A stretch of DNA of 35,957 nucleotides from Thauera phenylacetica B4P (GCF_000310225.1 NZ_AMXF01000021.1:1-35957), one strand, 5' to 3'; positions 8,741 through 17,171 are shown, counted from the first letter of the stretch. Notes: generated by a model not told the origin, from the letters alone. Made by a program: numbers and translations.

Positions 8741-9508
8741 TCAGCGCGGTGCCAGCCGGATCGCGCCGTCGAGGCGGATGGTCTCGCCGTTGATCATGAC
8801 GTTGTCGACGATGCTGCACACCAGGCGCGCGTATTCGGCCGGCTGCCCCAGGCGCTGCGGGAAGGGCACCGAGGCGGCGAGCGACTCCTGCACCTCGGGC
8901 GGCAGCGTGTGCATCATCGGGGTCAGGAACAGCCCGGGCGCGATGGTGACGACGCGGATGCCGTTCTTCGCGAGTTCGCGCGCGATCGGCAGCGTCATCG
9001 ACACGATGCCGCCCTTGGAGGCGGCGTACGCGGCCTGGCCGATCTGGCCGTCGAAGGCCGCCACCGAGGCGGTATTGACGATCACCCCGCGCTCGCCGTC
9101 GTCCTGAGGCGCGCCTTCCGCCATCGCCGCGGCGGCGAGGCGGATCATGTTGAAGGTTCCGACCAGGTTCACCTGGATCGAGCGTGCGAAGTCGGCGAGC
9201 GGGAGCGGGCCGTTCTTGCCCAGCACCTTGCCGGCGCTACCGATGCCGGCGCAGTTGACCAGCCCGTTGAGGCCGCCGAAGCGGGATTTCGCCAGCTCGA
9301 CCGCGGACTGCGCATCGCCTTCGTCGGCGACGTTGGTGCGGGCGAACACGGCGCGCTCGCCGAGCGCTGCCGCGAGGCGCTCGCCGGCCTCGACGTTGAG
9401 GTCGGCAATCACGACGCAGGCGCCGCCGTCGTGTAGCGCGCGCACGCTCGCCTCGCCGAGGCCGGAGGCGCCGCCGGTGACGATGAAGATGCTGCCTTGC
9501 AGTTTCAT
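8741..9508 (-). CDS. SDR family 3-hydroxyacyl-CoA dehydrogenase (HSD10-like)
   Basis: A 255-residue short-chain dehydrogenase with the NAD-binding TGGASGLG motif at about residue 11, NCAG in the NNAG position, a catalytic Ser, and YAASKGG giving the Tyr and Lys of the active site. Sequences such as [24 protein letters not shown] and the APGLFLTPM loop are typical of type II 3-hydroxyacyl-CoA dehydrogenases, which oxidise 3-hydroxyacyl-CoA with NAD. I chose the ATG at 9508 because a GGGAGA ribosome-binding site precedes it and the protein starts directly with the first beta strand. It follows the thiolase gene by 16 bases. Within the operon it supplies the oxidation step between hydratase and thiolase. 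Confidence 0.88.
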   Translation of the reverse strand: MKLQGSIFIVTGGASGLGEASVRALHDGGACVVIADLNVEAGERLAAALGERAVFARTNVADEGDAQSAVELAKSRFGGLNGLVNCAGIGSAGKVLGKNGPLPLADFARSIQVNLVGTFNMIRLAAAAMAEGAPQDDGERGVIVNTASVAAFDGQIGQAAYAASKGGIVSMTLPIARELAKNGIRVVTIAPGLFLTPMMHTLPPEVQESLAASVPFPQRLGQPAEYARLVCSIVDNVMINGETIRLDGAIRLAPR

Positions 9509-9524
9509 GCCCTGTTCTCCCTTG

Positions 9525-10784
9525 TCAGCCGACGTTCTCGAGCACGATCGCGACACCCTGTCCGCCACCGCAGCATGCGGACGAGACGCCGTACTGCAGC
9601 CCGGCCTCCTTCAGCTCACGCGCCACCGTGGTGGTGAGCCGCACACCGGAAGTGCCGAGCGGATGTCCAATCGCGATCGCGCCACCATGGACGTTGACCT
9701 TGTCGCGGTCGAGCCCGAGTTCGCGTTCGCAGGCCAGGTACTGCGCCCCGAAGGCCTCGTTGATCTCGATGCGGCCGAAGTCGCCCACGCCGAGACCCGC
9801 GGCGCGCGCCGCGGCGCGGATCGCGGGCGCCGGCCCGATCCCCATGATCTCCGGCGGCACCGCCACCGCGGCGCCGGAGACGATGCGCGCCAGCGGCACG
9901 AGGCCGTGGGCGCGCACCCAGTCGCCGCGGGCGACGATCACCGCCGCGGCGCCATCGACGATCGCCGAGCTGTTGCCGCCGGTCTGCACGCCGCCGAAGG
10001 CGGGCTTGAGCTTCTGCAAGGTCTCCAGGCTCGTCGGGCGCACGTGACCGTCGCGCTCCACGCGCTCGACGCGGTCGGCCAGCTTCAGCCCGCGCGGCTG
10101 GTAGCCGTCCAGCGTCCAGCTTGCATTGGTGACGGCACACACCTCGCCGTCGAAGTAGCCGCTCTCCCAGCCCGCGAGCGCGCGCGCGAAGCTCTGCGCA
10201 GCGAAGCGGTCGACCTCCTCGCGGCCGATGCCGTAGCGGCGGGCGAGGTTCTCGGCGGTATCGCCCATGCTGGCTGCGGGCGCGGTGTCCTTGGTGGCCT
10301 CCCAGAGGAAGTCGCGGAAGTCGACCTGGCCCATGCGAAAGCCGGCACGGTGGGTGTAGGCCGCGATCGGGTTGCGCGACATCGACTCGGTGCCTACGCA
10401 CAGGACGACGCCGGCCTTGCCGAGGGTGATCTGGTCGGCGGCGTTCAGGATGGTCTCGAAACCGGTGCCGCACAGCCGCTGCACGAGCACCGCCGGCACA
10501 TTGGGGTTTACCCCGGCGTAGAGGCCGACGTGGCGCGGCAGGAAATAGGCGTCGAAGCTCGCCTGCGCCATGTTGCCGGCGACGATGCCGTCGACCTCGG
10601 TGGCGGGAATGCCGCTGCGCTCGAACAACGCGCGCGCGGCGTAGATGCCCATGTCGGTGGGCGAGACGTCACGCAGCGGGCCGTTATAGTCGGCAAACGG
10701 CGTGCGTCGGCCCGCCACCAGCCAGATGTCGTCGTAGGCACGGGCTTGCGCCGAGGCTTCGGACGCGGAGTACGGATTGCTCAT
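9525..10784 (-). CDS. Acetyl-CoA acyltransferase (beta-ketothiolase)
   Basis: A 419-residue thiolase. The nucleophilic Cys is C105 in RLCGTGFET. The His of the GHP motif is H374 in [13 protein letters not shown], and the second Cys is C404 in SACCGGGQG. All three catalytic positions are therefore intact. The family splits a 3-ketoacyl-CoA with CoA to release acetyl-CoA. Its ATG overlaps the stop of the upstream enoyl-CoA hydratase by four bases (ATGA), a sign of translational coupling. With the Fcs-type ligase, hydratase and SDR of the same operon it would release acetyl-CoA and an aroyl-CoA from a hydroxycinnamate. It is the only thiolase in the window, so the second CoA operon at 23776-30577 may depend on it or on a distant gene. 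Confidence 0.92.
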   Translation of the reverse strand: MSNPYSASEASAQARAYDDIWLVAGRRTPFADYNGPLRDVSPTDMGIYAARALFERSGIPATEVDGIVAGNMAQASFDAYFLPRHVGLYAGVNPNVPAVLVQRLCGTGFETILNAADQITLGKAGVVLCVGTESMSRNPIAAYTHRAGFRMGQVDFRDFLWEATKDTAPAASMGDTAENLARRYGIGREEVDRFAAQSFARALAGWESGYFDGEVCAVTNASWTLDGYQPRGLKLADRVERVERDGHVRPTSLETLQKLKPAFGGVQTGGNSSAIVDGAAAVIVARGDWVRAHGLVPLARIVSGAAVAVPPEIMGIGPAPAIRAAARAAGLGVGDFGRIEINEAFGAQYLACERELGLDRDKVNVHGGAIAIGHPLGTSGVRLTTTVARELKEAGLQYGVSSACCGGGQGVAIVLENVG

Positions 10785-11557
10785 CGCTGGGGTCCCTTTC
10801 CTTTGCGCTCCAGGAAGTGACCGATGCGCTCGGCGACCTCCGGGCTCGTCTGGGTGAGTGCGGCGGTCAGCGATTCGACGAAGAGCCCGTCGTCGCTGGC
10901 CATGTTGTCGATGCGCGAGATCGCCGAGACCATCGCCCAGTTCGCCATCGGGGCGTTCTCGGCGATCCGGCGCGCGAGCTGCTGCGCCTTGGCGAGGCTC
11001 TCGCCGGCGCCCACAAGATAGTGCGACAGGCCCAGCCGCTGCCCCTCCTCGGCATCGAGGATGCGTCCGGTCAGCATCATCTCGCACATCCGCCCCGCGC
11101 CGATGATGCCGGCCACGCGCACCGAGCCGCCGCCGCCGACGAAGATGCCGTGGCGGCCTTCGGGGAGCTGGTAGATCGTGCTCGGCTCGGCCACGCGCAC
11201 ATGGGTCGCCGTCGCGAGTTCGAGCCCGCCGCCGATCACCGCACCCTGGATCGCAGCCACCACCGGGATGCCGCCGTTCTGGATGCGGTCGAAAATGCGG
11301 TGCCAGCCGCGCGAGTGCTGCATCACCCCGAAGGGCTCACGGTGCTGGTGCTCGGAGAGATCCAATCCGGCGCAGAAATGCGCGCCATCGCCGGCGAGGA
11401 CGATCGCCCGCGTACCCTCCGGGGTCGCGATCAGGGCCTGCTCCAGCGCAGCGAGCAGGCGATCGCTGACCGCGTTGCGCTTTTCCGGGCGCGCCAGCGT
11501 GATGGTGTAGATGTGCTCCTCCGAGGAGGTCCTGACCAGTTGTTCGCTCATCGTCAT
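10781..11557 (-). CDS. Enoyl-CoA hydratase (crotonase family)
   Basis: A 258-residue crotonase. The two glutamates that activate water in enoyl-CoA hydratases are present: E113 in GGGLELA and E133 in QLPEGRHG. It also has the oxyanion-hole region HFCAGLDLSE. The segment FVGGGGSVRVAGIIG replaces the more usual PGAGGTQRL, and places it in a subgroup often found with feruloyl-CoA-synthase-like ligases. It starts 18 bases after the ligase gene. Likely role: hydration of an aryl-enoyl-CoA such as feruloyl- or coumaroyl-CoA. A hydratase/lyase (vanillin-forming) reaction cannot be excluded from sequence alone, but no vanillin dehydrogenase is nearby and a thiolase is, which favours beta-oxidation. 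Confidence 0.87.
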   Translation of the reverse strand: MTMSEQLVRTSSEEHIYTITLARPEKRNAVSDRLLAALEQALIATPEGTRAIVLAGDGAHFCAGLDLSEHQHREPFGVMQHSRGWHRIFDRIQNGGIPVVAAIQGAVIGGGLELATATHVRVAEPSTIYQLPEGRHGIFVGGGGSVRVAGIIGAGRMCEMMLTGRILDAEEGQRLGLSHYLVGAGESLAKAQQLARRIAENAPMANWAMVSAISRIDNMASDDGLFVESLTAALTQTSPEVAERIGHFLERKGKGPQR

Positions 11558-11575
11558 TTGTTTCGTTCCGGTCGT

Positions 11576-13441
11576 TCAGATTGCGGGATGCACCGTGATC
11601 ACGGACTTGTCCGCGATGTCGGCATGGAGGAACTCGACCAGGTCGGCACGCCGAGCGAGCGTGAGGCGCTGGTTGATGTAGCCCTTGTCGGTGATTTCTC
11701 CCGCCTCCACGGAGGGCGGCTCGGCCATCAGGAGCGCGCGCGAGGGGTAGGTGGACGTGCCGCCGCCGCCGCTGCGAAGCATCGCCATGCCCTGGCGGAT
11801 GCGACTGCGGATGTCCGGGTTGAGCAGCACGTCCACCAGCGCTGCGTCCGGCGGCAGGCCGGGACACAGGCGGCGACATTCGGGGAGGTTGGGGAAGATG
11901 AGGAAGCCGATCTCGTCGCGGTCGTGGCCGGTGACGACGATGTCCTGCGCGATCGGCTTCATCGCGTCGATGCCGGCGACGCGCAGCGAGCCGACATGGA
12001 CCCAGGTCCCGGTGAGCAGCTTGAAGTCCTCGCCGATGCGACCGTCGAAGCGCAGGCCGAGCTCCGGCCGTTGCGGGTCGACGAACTCGACCGCATCGCC
12101 GATCAGGTAGAAGCCTTCCTCGTCGAAGGACTTCGCGGTGATCTCGGGCTGCTTCCAGTAGCCCGGGAACACGTTCGGCCCCTTTACCCGCACTTCCAGC
12201 TTGTCCGCCGAGGGGACCAGCTTGAGGGAGGTGCCCGGAACCGGCACACCGATCACCCCGGGCCCGATCGCGTCGAAATGGCAGTCGGTGGCCATCGGTG
12301 CGGTCTCGGTCGAGCCCCACGACGACACGATCATGACCTTCCTGCCGGTGGCGGCCTCGGAGAGGTCCTCCAGCGCCGACCAAAGGTGGTGCGGAAGTGC
12401 AGCGCCCGCATAGAAGAGGAATTTGAGCCTGCGGAAGAAGCTCTCGCGCAGGGCGGCATCCTCGCGCAGCAGCGGCACCAGCATGTCGTAGGCGCGCGGG
12501 ACGTTGAAGTACATCGTCGGCGAAACCTCCTTGAGGTTCTTCACCGTGCGCTCGAGCAGCGCCGGGGTCGGCTTGCCGTCGTCGATGTACACCGCGCCGC
12601 CCCAGCGCAGGACCATGTTCAGGTTGTGGTTGCTGCCGAAGGTGTGGCTCCACGGCAGCCATTCGACCAGCACGGGCGGTTCGCCGGCCAGGAAGGGCCA
12701 CATCAGCTCCTTGGCGAGCTGGTTCGAGCACATCATGCGCTGGGTATTGACGACCGCCTTGGGCGTACCCACCGAGCCCGAGGTGAACAGGAACTTCCCG
12801 ATCGTGTCGGGCGTCACCTCTGCGAACGCCGCCATCACGGCGGCCTCGTTCGTGGCGGCCTCGATGCCGGCGAACGCCTGCACGCCGTCGCTCGGCGCGC
12901 TGTTGCCACCCGCCACCACGACGGCGTCGTGCAGCTCGCGGATGGCCTCGAGCGCGGGTGCGAAGCGTTCCGCGGGATCGGCGTAGATGACGCCGGGGCG
13001 AAGCAGCGCGATGTTGCCCTTGAGCTTGGCGAAATCCTTCGACATCAGCGAGTTGCCCGGCGAGATCGAGCACACCGGCACGCCGACGTGCATCGCCGCC
13101 AGCATCAGCAGGGCATGCTCGATCGAATTGTCGGACAGGATCACCACCGGCCGTTCGGCCGAGAGACCCTGCCCGAGCAGCCAAGTGGCGACCGCCACCA
13201 TGCGGCGCCTCGCCTCCCCGTAGGTCAGCCGCGACCAGCCGCCGTCACGATCGCGTTCGGCCAGGAACAGGCGATCGGGCGCGGCCGTTGCCCAGTGCTC
13301 GAACCAGTCGCCCACGCAGCGGGCATAGGTTTCGGGAAAGGGAATTCCCGAGCGCAGCACCTGCGTGCCGTCCGGCCGCCGTTCCACCTCCACGACCGGG
13401 GGGGTGAACATGCGCTCCATCTTCCGGGTATCTGCGGTCAT
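11576..13441 (-). CDS. fcs: Feruloyl-CoA synthase-type acid-CoA ligase
   Basis: A 621-residue AMP-forming ligase. The ATP-binding loop FTSGSVGTPK is at residues 219-228, the A5 motif is SSWGSTETAPM, and a C-terminal GEITDKGYINQR supplies the Lys that completes adenylation. The N-terminal stretch with PPVVEVERRPDGT, ARCVGDWFEHWA and RPVVILSDNSIEHALLMLAAMHVG is typical of the feruloyl-CoA synthase family, which has an unusually long N-terminal part. The ATG at 13441 has a GGAGGG ribosome-binding site with 5-base spacing. It converts a carboxylic acid, probably a hydroxycinnamate or related aromatic acid, to its CoA thioester. It lies 27 bases after the binding-protein gene and begins the enzymatic part of the operon. 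Confidence 0.85.
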   Translation of the reverse strand: MTADTRKMERMFTPPVVEVERRPDGTQVLRSGIPFPETYARCVGDWFEHWATAAPDRLFLAERDRDGGWSRLTYGEARRRMVAVATWLLGQGLSAERPVVILSDNSIEHALLMLAAMHVGVPVCSISPGNSLMSKDFAKLKGNIALLRPGVIYADPAERFAPALEAIRELHDAVVVAGGNSAPSDGVQAFAGIEAATNEAAVMAAFAEVTPDTIGKFLFTSGSVGTPKAVVNTQRMMCSNQLAKELMWPFLAGEPPVLVEWLPWSHTFGSNHNLNMVLRWGGAVYIDDGKPTPALLERTVKNLKEVSPTMYFNVPRAYDMLVPLLREDAALRESFFRRLKFLFYAGAALPHHLWSALEDLSEAATGRKVMIVSSWGSTETAPMATDCHFDAIGPGVIGVPVPGTSLKLVPSADKLEVRVKGPNVFPGYWKQPEITAKSFDEEGFYLIGDAVEFVDPQRPELGLRFDGRIGEDFKLLTGTWVHVGSLRVAGIDAMKPIAQDIVVTGHDRDEIGFLIFPNLPECRRLCPGLPPDAALVDVLLNPDIRSRIRQGMAMLRSGGGGTSTYPSRALLMAEPPSVEAGEITDKGYINQRLTLARRADLVEFLHADIADKSVITVHPAI

Positions 13442-13468
13442 GACGACCCTCCTGCCTGTTCCGGCCAA

Positions 13469-14614
13469 TTACTGTCCGATCATGGAGTAGCCGCCGTTCT
13501 CGATACGGACGAGGACGCGACCCCGCGTGTCGAGACCGAAATGATCCTCGGCGCTCATGTTGTACACACCATGCGCGCCGACGACCTCCTTGTTGGTCTC
13601 GAGGGCGTCGCGCAGGGCCAGGCGAAACTCCGCCGTTCCCGGTGCCGCGGTCTTCAGCGCGACCGGCACGGCCGCCTCGAGCAGCCGGAACACGTCGTGC
13701 GCATGACCGGCAAACGACGAGAAGGTGCCGGCACCGTATTTCTCCTCGTAGCGACGCACGAAGGCCGATCCGATCTCCTTGGACGGATGGTCCGCGGGGA
13801 TCTGGTCCACCACCACGACCGGCCCGACCGGCAGGATCACCCCCTCTGCGGCCTTGCCCGCCACGCTGAGGAAGGCCTGGTTGGCGACCGCATGGGTCTG
13901 GTAGACCTGCCCCTTGTAGCCGCGCTCGACCAGCGTGGTCTGCGGCAGGGCGGCAGGACTGCCGGAGCCGACGACGATGATCGCATCGGGCTTCGCGCCC
14001 ACCAGCTTGAGGACCTGCCCGGTGACGGAGGTGTCGTTGCGTGCGAAGCGCTCGGCCTGCACGATCTTGATGCCGGCCTTCTGCAACAGCGGCTCGAGCG
14101 CAGCCAGCCATTCGTCGCCGTAGGCATCGGCAAAGCCGATGAAGCCCAGCGTCTTCACCCCAGCGGACTGCATGTGACCGACGAGCGCTCCGGCCATCAC
14201 GCTGTTGTGCTGCGGCGTGCGGAACACCCAGTGCCCGCGATCGGCCGGAAGGGTCACCGGCGAGAGCGCGATGTGCGGGGTCCCGGTCTCGAATGCGACC
14301 TGCGCGATCGCGGCACTGGCCGGTGTCACCGCCGAACCCACGAGTACGTCGGCCTTCTCCTCCGAGACGAACTTGCGGGCGTTCTTGGTCGCAGTGGACG
14401 GATCGGAACCGTCGTCGAGGACGACGTAGCGCACCGTCTCTCCCGCGATCGTGGTCGGAAACAGCGCGACCGCATTCTTTTCGGGAATTCCGAGCGAGGC
14501 GCCCGGCCCCGTTGTGGACACGGAAACGCCCACAACCACTTCCGCCAGTGCCGGCGGACTGCCGAGCACGCCGAGGGTGGCACACAGCATTACGAGATTC
14601 TTGATCTTGTTCAT
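13469..14614 (-). CDS. ABC-type branched-chain-amino-acid-like substrate-binding protein
   Basis: A 381-residue periplasmic binding protein of the LivK/HAAT type. It begins with a signal peptide (Lys-rich start, hydrophobic core VMLCATLGVLG, cleavage expected after ALA at residue 24), followed by the type I periplasmic fold. Two adjacent ATGs exist (14617 and 14614). With GGAGGA ending eight or so bases away, the second has the better spacing. Such proteins bind aromatic and other carboxylates as well as amino acids. No Liv-type permease or ATPase gene is in the window, so it is an orphan that must use a distant transporter or serve as a sensor. It leads the fcs operon, which suggests that its ligand is the pathway substrate. 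A 9-bp palindrome sits just upstream of its ribosome-binding site. Confidence 0.88.
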   Translation of the reverse strand: MNKIKNLVMLCATLGVLGSPPALAEVVVGVSVSTTGPGASLGIPEKNAVALFPTTIAGETVRYVVLDDGSDPSTATKNARKFVSEEKADVLVGSAVTPASAAIAQVAFETGTPHIALSPVTLPADRGHWVFRTPQHNSVMAGALVGHMQSAGVKTLGFIGFADAYGDEWLAALEPLLQKAGIKIVQAERFARNDTSVTGQVLKLVGAKPDAIIVVGSGSPAALPQTTLVERGYKGQVYQTHAVANQAFLSVAGKAAEGVILPVGPVVVVDQIPADHPSKEIGSAFVRRYEEKYGAGTFSSFAGHAHDVFRLLEAAVPVALKTAAPGTAEFRLALRDALETNKEVVGAHGVYNMSAEDHFGLDTRGRVLVRIENGGYSMIGQ

Positions 14615-14636
14615 CATCCCTCCTCCTGATTGCGAA

Positions 14637-14658
14637 TCCGGATCCTTAGGGATCCGGA
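14637..14658. promoter_or_regulatory. Palindrome upstream of the fcs operon start (possible operator or leader hairpin)
   Basis: Perfect 9-bp arms TCCGGATCC (14637-14645) and GGATCCGGA (14650-14658) around TTAG. It ends about ten bases before the GGAGGA ribosome-binding site of the binding-protein gene. It would lie within the mRNA leader if the -35/-10 at 14827-14855 is used, so it could fold as an RNA hairpin next to the ribosome site or act as a repressor roadblock site. Confidence 0.5.
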
Positions 14659-14826
14659 AGACTGCGTTGGATGAAACCTGGAGCCGGCCGTCGCACGACC
14701 CGCCCTCACGCTGCACAACCTGCTCCACGACTTCTTGCCCGACCTGCTGCCCTCTCCACCACCCCGCCCCGTATGCCGGCGATCAGGTCTCCGCCGATCC
14801 CGCCGGGCGGTGGTGGCGCAGGGGCA

Positions 14827-14855
14827 AAGCTACGCCTGACGAACTAACTTGTCAA
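14827..14855 (-). promoter_or_regulatory. Candidate promoter of the fcs operon
   Basis: On the minus strand a consensus -35 TTGACA (14855-14850) is followed, after 17 bases, by TAGCTT (14832-14827), which matches the -10 consensus only at its outer bases. Transcription would begin near 14820, giving a leader of about 200 bases. A second TTGAC lies 12 bases upstream of the -35. Confidence 0.4.
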
Positions 14856-14908
14856 ACGTCCGGTCAAAAGATCAGCTACCCTTCCCCACGGGCTGCGCCT
14901 CGATGCAC

Positions 14909-14934
14909 GGAGGCTTCGCCCGGACGAAGCCTCC
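14909..14934. promoter_or_regulatory. Palindrome before the HTH-TetR gene (possible autoregulatory operator)
   Basis: Perfect 10-bp arms GGAGGCTTCG (14909-14918) and CGAAGCCTCC (14925-14934) with a 6-base centre. It lies 10 bases before the -10-like TAGAAT at 14945-14950, so it covers the -35 position of the regulator's promoter. This is a common arrangement for autorepression. A hairpin role is also possible. Confidence 0.5.
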
Positions 14935-14989
14935 ACAAGGCGGCTAGAATCCGCTCCCGCCCTAAGCCGAAGCTGCCTGCGACGATCCG

Positions 14990-15883
14990 ATGACCTCGCC
15001 CTCCCCTTCTCCCGCCGCCGAGACGGCCGAATCCGCCATCCTCCGGCTCGCCCGCAGCGAGCCGACGCTCGGCCAGGCTGCCGTCGCCGAACGCCTGCGC
15101 CGGGATGGGCTCGACATCTCCGCCTCGGGTGTGCGCTATATCTGGCAGCGGCACGGGCTGGAGACTGCGGTGAAGCGCCTGCAGGCCCTGGCGGCATCGG
15201 CGCCCGAAGGGATCGATGCGCTGAACGCGAACCAGCAGGCGCTGCTCGCGCGCGGCAGGCGCAGCGACCGACTGGCCGGCGCCATGCGCTCGAGCGTCCA
15301 ACGCAGCCCGAGCGAAGCCAGCGAGCCCCCCGACCGTCGCCAGCTGATCCTGCACGCGGCGGCACGGTTGTTCTCGCAGCAAGGCTACGACCGCACCTCG
15401 ATCCGGGACATCTCGCGCGAAGCCGGACTGCTCCCCGGCTCGGTCTATCACCACTTCCCTTCCAAGGACGCGCTCTTCCTGGCCGTGCATCGGGAGGGCT
15501 TCCGGCGCGTACGCGAACGCGCCAGCGCCGCCGCGGCGCTCGGCAGCGACCCATGGGACAGCCTGCGTCGCGCCTGCGAAGTGCACGTCTCAGGCATGGT
15601 CGGCGACTCGCCGATCGACCGGATCACCGGACGCAGCATCGGCCTGACGGACCACCAGAACCTGCTGGCGATGACGCTGGAGGATCGCGAGGCCTTCGAG
15701 AATCTCTACCGCGAACTGATCGCCGCGCTCCCGCTGGCGCCGAACGCCGACCGCAGCCTGCTGCGCCTCGTCCTGCTGGGCGCGCTCAACTGGGTGTTCA
15801 TCTGGTACCGCGAAGGGCGACGGACACCCGAAGCGATCGCGGCCGGCATCGTCGACATCGTGCGCCGCGGGGTCCAGGCCTGA
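14990..15883 (+). CDS. TetR-family regulator with an extra N-terminal integrase-like HTH domain
   Basis: A 297-residue protein, about 90 residues longer than ordinary TetR regulators. Residues about 14-66 (ILRLARSEPTLGQAAVAERL and following, with SASGVRYIWQRHGLETAVKRL) look like the helix-turn-helix found at the N-terminus of IS481-type integrases and related winged-HTH proteins. A charged linker with a QQALLARGRR stretch follows, then a standard TetR DNA-binding domain (about 116-163, with the signature SVYHHFPSKDALF). The C-terminal part is helical and would bind the effector. It is divergent from the fcs operon and most simply is its repressor, responding to an acyl- or aroyl-CoA. No transposase catalytic domain is present. 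Confidence 0.8.
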   Translation: MTSPSPSPAAETAESAILRLARSEPTLGQAAVAERLRRDGLDISASGVRYIWQRHGLETAVKRLQALAASAPEGIDALNANQQALLARGRRSDRLAGAMRSSVQRSPSEASEPPDRRQLILHAAARLFSQQGYDRTSIRDISREAGLLPGSVYHHFPSKDALFLAVHREGFRRVRERASAAAALGSDPWDSLRRACEVHVSGMVGDSPIDRITGRSIGLTDHQNLLAMTLEDREAFENLYRELIAALPLAPNADRSLLRLVLLGALNWVFIWYREGRRTPEAIAAGIVDIVRRGVQA

Positions 15884-16048
15884 ACCACCCGGGCGGCGCC
15901 TGCGCTCGCCGAAGGCCGCGCCGGGCCCGGGCGCCAGCGGCCGCGCCCTTGTGCCGACGAGCCTCCCCGGGCAGACCACGCATGGACGCTCCAGATCCCC
16001 GCCCCCGATGGCCTCGGACAGTAGACGGGACTCGGGTTTTGGCTATAC

Positions 16049-16057
16049 TGGTATAAC
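16049..16057 (+). promoter_or_regulatory. Extended -10 promoter of the first dctP gene
   Basis: TGGTATAAC (16049-16057) fits an extended -10 element (TG-N-TATAAc). It lies in an AT-rich patch and touches the operator that starts at 16058. An alternative -10, TATACT, overlaps at 16044-16049. No convincing -35 is visible. Confidence 0.5.
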
Positions 16058-16075
16058 TGAATAATCGTTCATTCA
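16058..16075. promoter_or_regulatory. TetR-type operator, site 1
   Basis: TGAATAATCGTTCA (16058-16071), continued by TTCA to 16075. The outer CTGAAT/ATTCAG arms (16057-16076) form a second, wider inverted repeat. The same core occurs at three other promoters in the window (20313, 21603, 23645). It directly follows the -10 of the dctP gene at 16113, so a bound repressor would block transcription start. Confidence 0.7.
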
Positions 16076-16112
16076 GCTATGGCCACAAGGCCTTTCCCGG
16101 AGGAGACACAAG

Positions 16113-17144
16113 ATGAAGATCCGCACCACGACGCTCGGGCTCGTTTCGGCCCTGTTGCTCCCTGCCGTCGGCCACGCACAGGAAGTGACGCTGAAGGTCG
16201 CCCACTTCCTGCCCCCGACGACGCCGATGCACGCCAAGGTGATCGCGCCATGGTGCGACAAGATCGCGGCCGAATCCCAGGGAAGGCTGAAATGCCAGAT
16301 CTACCCTGCGATGCAGCTCGGCGGCACGCCGCCCCAGCTACTCGGACAGGTACGCGACGGCGTCGCCGACGTGGTGTGGACGCTGCCGGGCTACACCCCC
16401 GGCCGCTTCCCGATGACCGAGATCTTCGAGCTCCCCTTCATCACCACCACGCACGAGCCCTCCGCGCGCGCGGTGTGGGATTTCGTACAAGCGAACGCGA
16501 GCAAGGAATTCGCCGGCCTGAAGCCGATCGCGGTGTGGGCCAACGGGCCGAATATCCTGCACATGCGCGACAAGGAGATCCGTAGCCTGGAGGACCTGAA
16601 GGGCGTCAAGGTGCGCGCTCCCTCCCGCCTGGGCACCAAGCTGCTCGCAGCGCTGGGGGCCACCCCGGTGGGCATGCCGGTTCCGCAGATGACCGAGAGC
16701 CTGTCCAAGGGTGTCATCGACGGTGCGCTGATCCCCTGGGAAGTCGTTCCCCCGACCAAGGCCCACGAGTTGACCAAGTTCCACGCGGAGTCCGGCGTCG
16801 AGCGCGCGATGACCACGGCGACGATGATCTACGTCATGAACCAGAAGAAGTACGACAGCCTGCCGGACGACCTCAAGAAGGTGATCGATGCCAACAGCGG
16901 GCGCGAGTTTTCCGCCTGGGTCGCCGCGCAGCACGTCGCCGCCGATGCCGTCGGACGAGACATGACGATCGCCAGGGGCAACAAGGTCTATTCCATCCCC
17001 GCCGATGAAATGACGCGTTGGGAGCAGGCCGCCAAGCCGGTGACCGCCGAGTGGATCAAGGAGGTTACCGCGAGCGGCGCCGACGGCCAGAAGCTCTACG
17101 ACGATGCCGTCGCGCTGGTCGCCAAGTACAGCGCCGCAAGGTAA
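16113..17144 (+). CDS. dctP: TRAP transporter substrate-binding protein (DctP), paralogue 1
   Basis: A 343-residue periplasmic DctP-family protein with a signal peptide (cleavage expected after GHAQ, residue 23). The family core includes YPAMQLGGTPPQLLGQVRDG and the KVRAPSRLGTKLLAALGATP region, where the conserved Arg normally makes a salt bridge to a carboxylate ligand. A strong GGAGGAG ribosome-binding site precedes the ATG. It is transcribed alone and ends at a bidirectional terminator, facing dctM. It is closely similar along its whole length to the paralogues at 19157 and 20528 and more distantly to the one at 30681. It probably shares the DctQM pair encoded on the opposite strand. The ligand is unknown; context suggests an aromatic or alicyclic acid. 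Confidence 0.9.
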   Translation: MKIRTTTLGLVSALLLPAVGHAQEVTLKVAHFLPPTTPMHAKVIAPWCDKIAAESQGRLKCQIYPAMQLGGTPPQLLGQVRDGVADVVWTLPGYTPGRFPMTEIFELPFITTTHEPSARAVWDFVQANASKEFAGLKPIAVWANGPNILHMRDKEIRSLEDLKGVKVRAPSRLGTKLLAALGATPVGMPVPQMTESLSKGVIDGALIPWEVVPPTKAHELTKFHAESGVERAMTTATMIYVMNQKKYDSLPDDLKKVIDANSGREFSAWVAAQHVAADAVGRDMTIARGNKVYSIPADEMTRWEQAAKPVTAEWIKEVTASGADGQKLYDDAVALVAKYSAAR

Positions 17145-17171
17145 TCGGCGACAGCACGCCGCATGGATCGG

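Larger units (their letters stand above)
14615..14989. other. Divergent regulatory region between the fcs operon and the HTH-TetR gene
   Basis: These 375 bases carry no gene that I can support. They hold a minus-strand promoter with a perfect -35, a palindrome near the operon's ribosome-binding site, a second palindrome before the regulator, and a -10-like TAGAAT (14945-14950) for the regulator. The stretch 14700-14840 shows nothing recognisable. Confidence 0.6.

Noticed and set aside
10781-11557. Feruloyl-CoA hydratase/lyase (vanillin-forming)
   Set aside because: No vanillin dehydrogenase is nearby, whereas the operon holds an SDR dehydrogenase and a thiolase. The sequence motifs I can see do not separate the two reactions, so I left the call as hydratase.
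14990-15190. The integrase-like HTH as evidence of an insertion sequence
   Set aside because: There is no DDE catalytic domain, no terminal inverted repeats and no target duplication. The HTH is in frame with an intact TetR domain, so it is a domain of the regulator.
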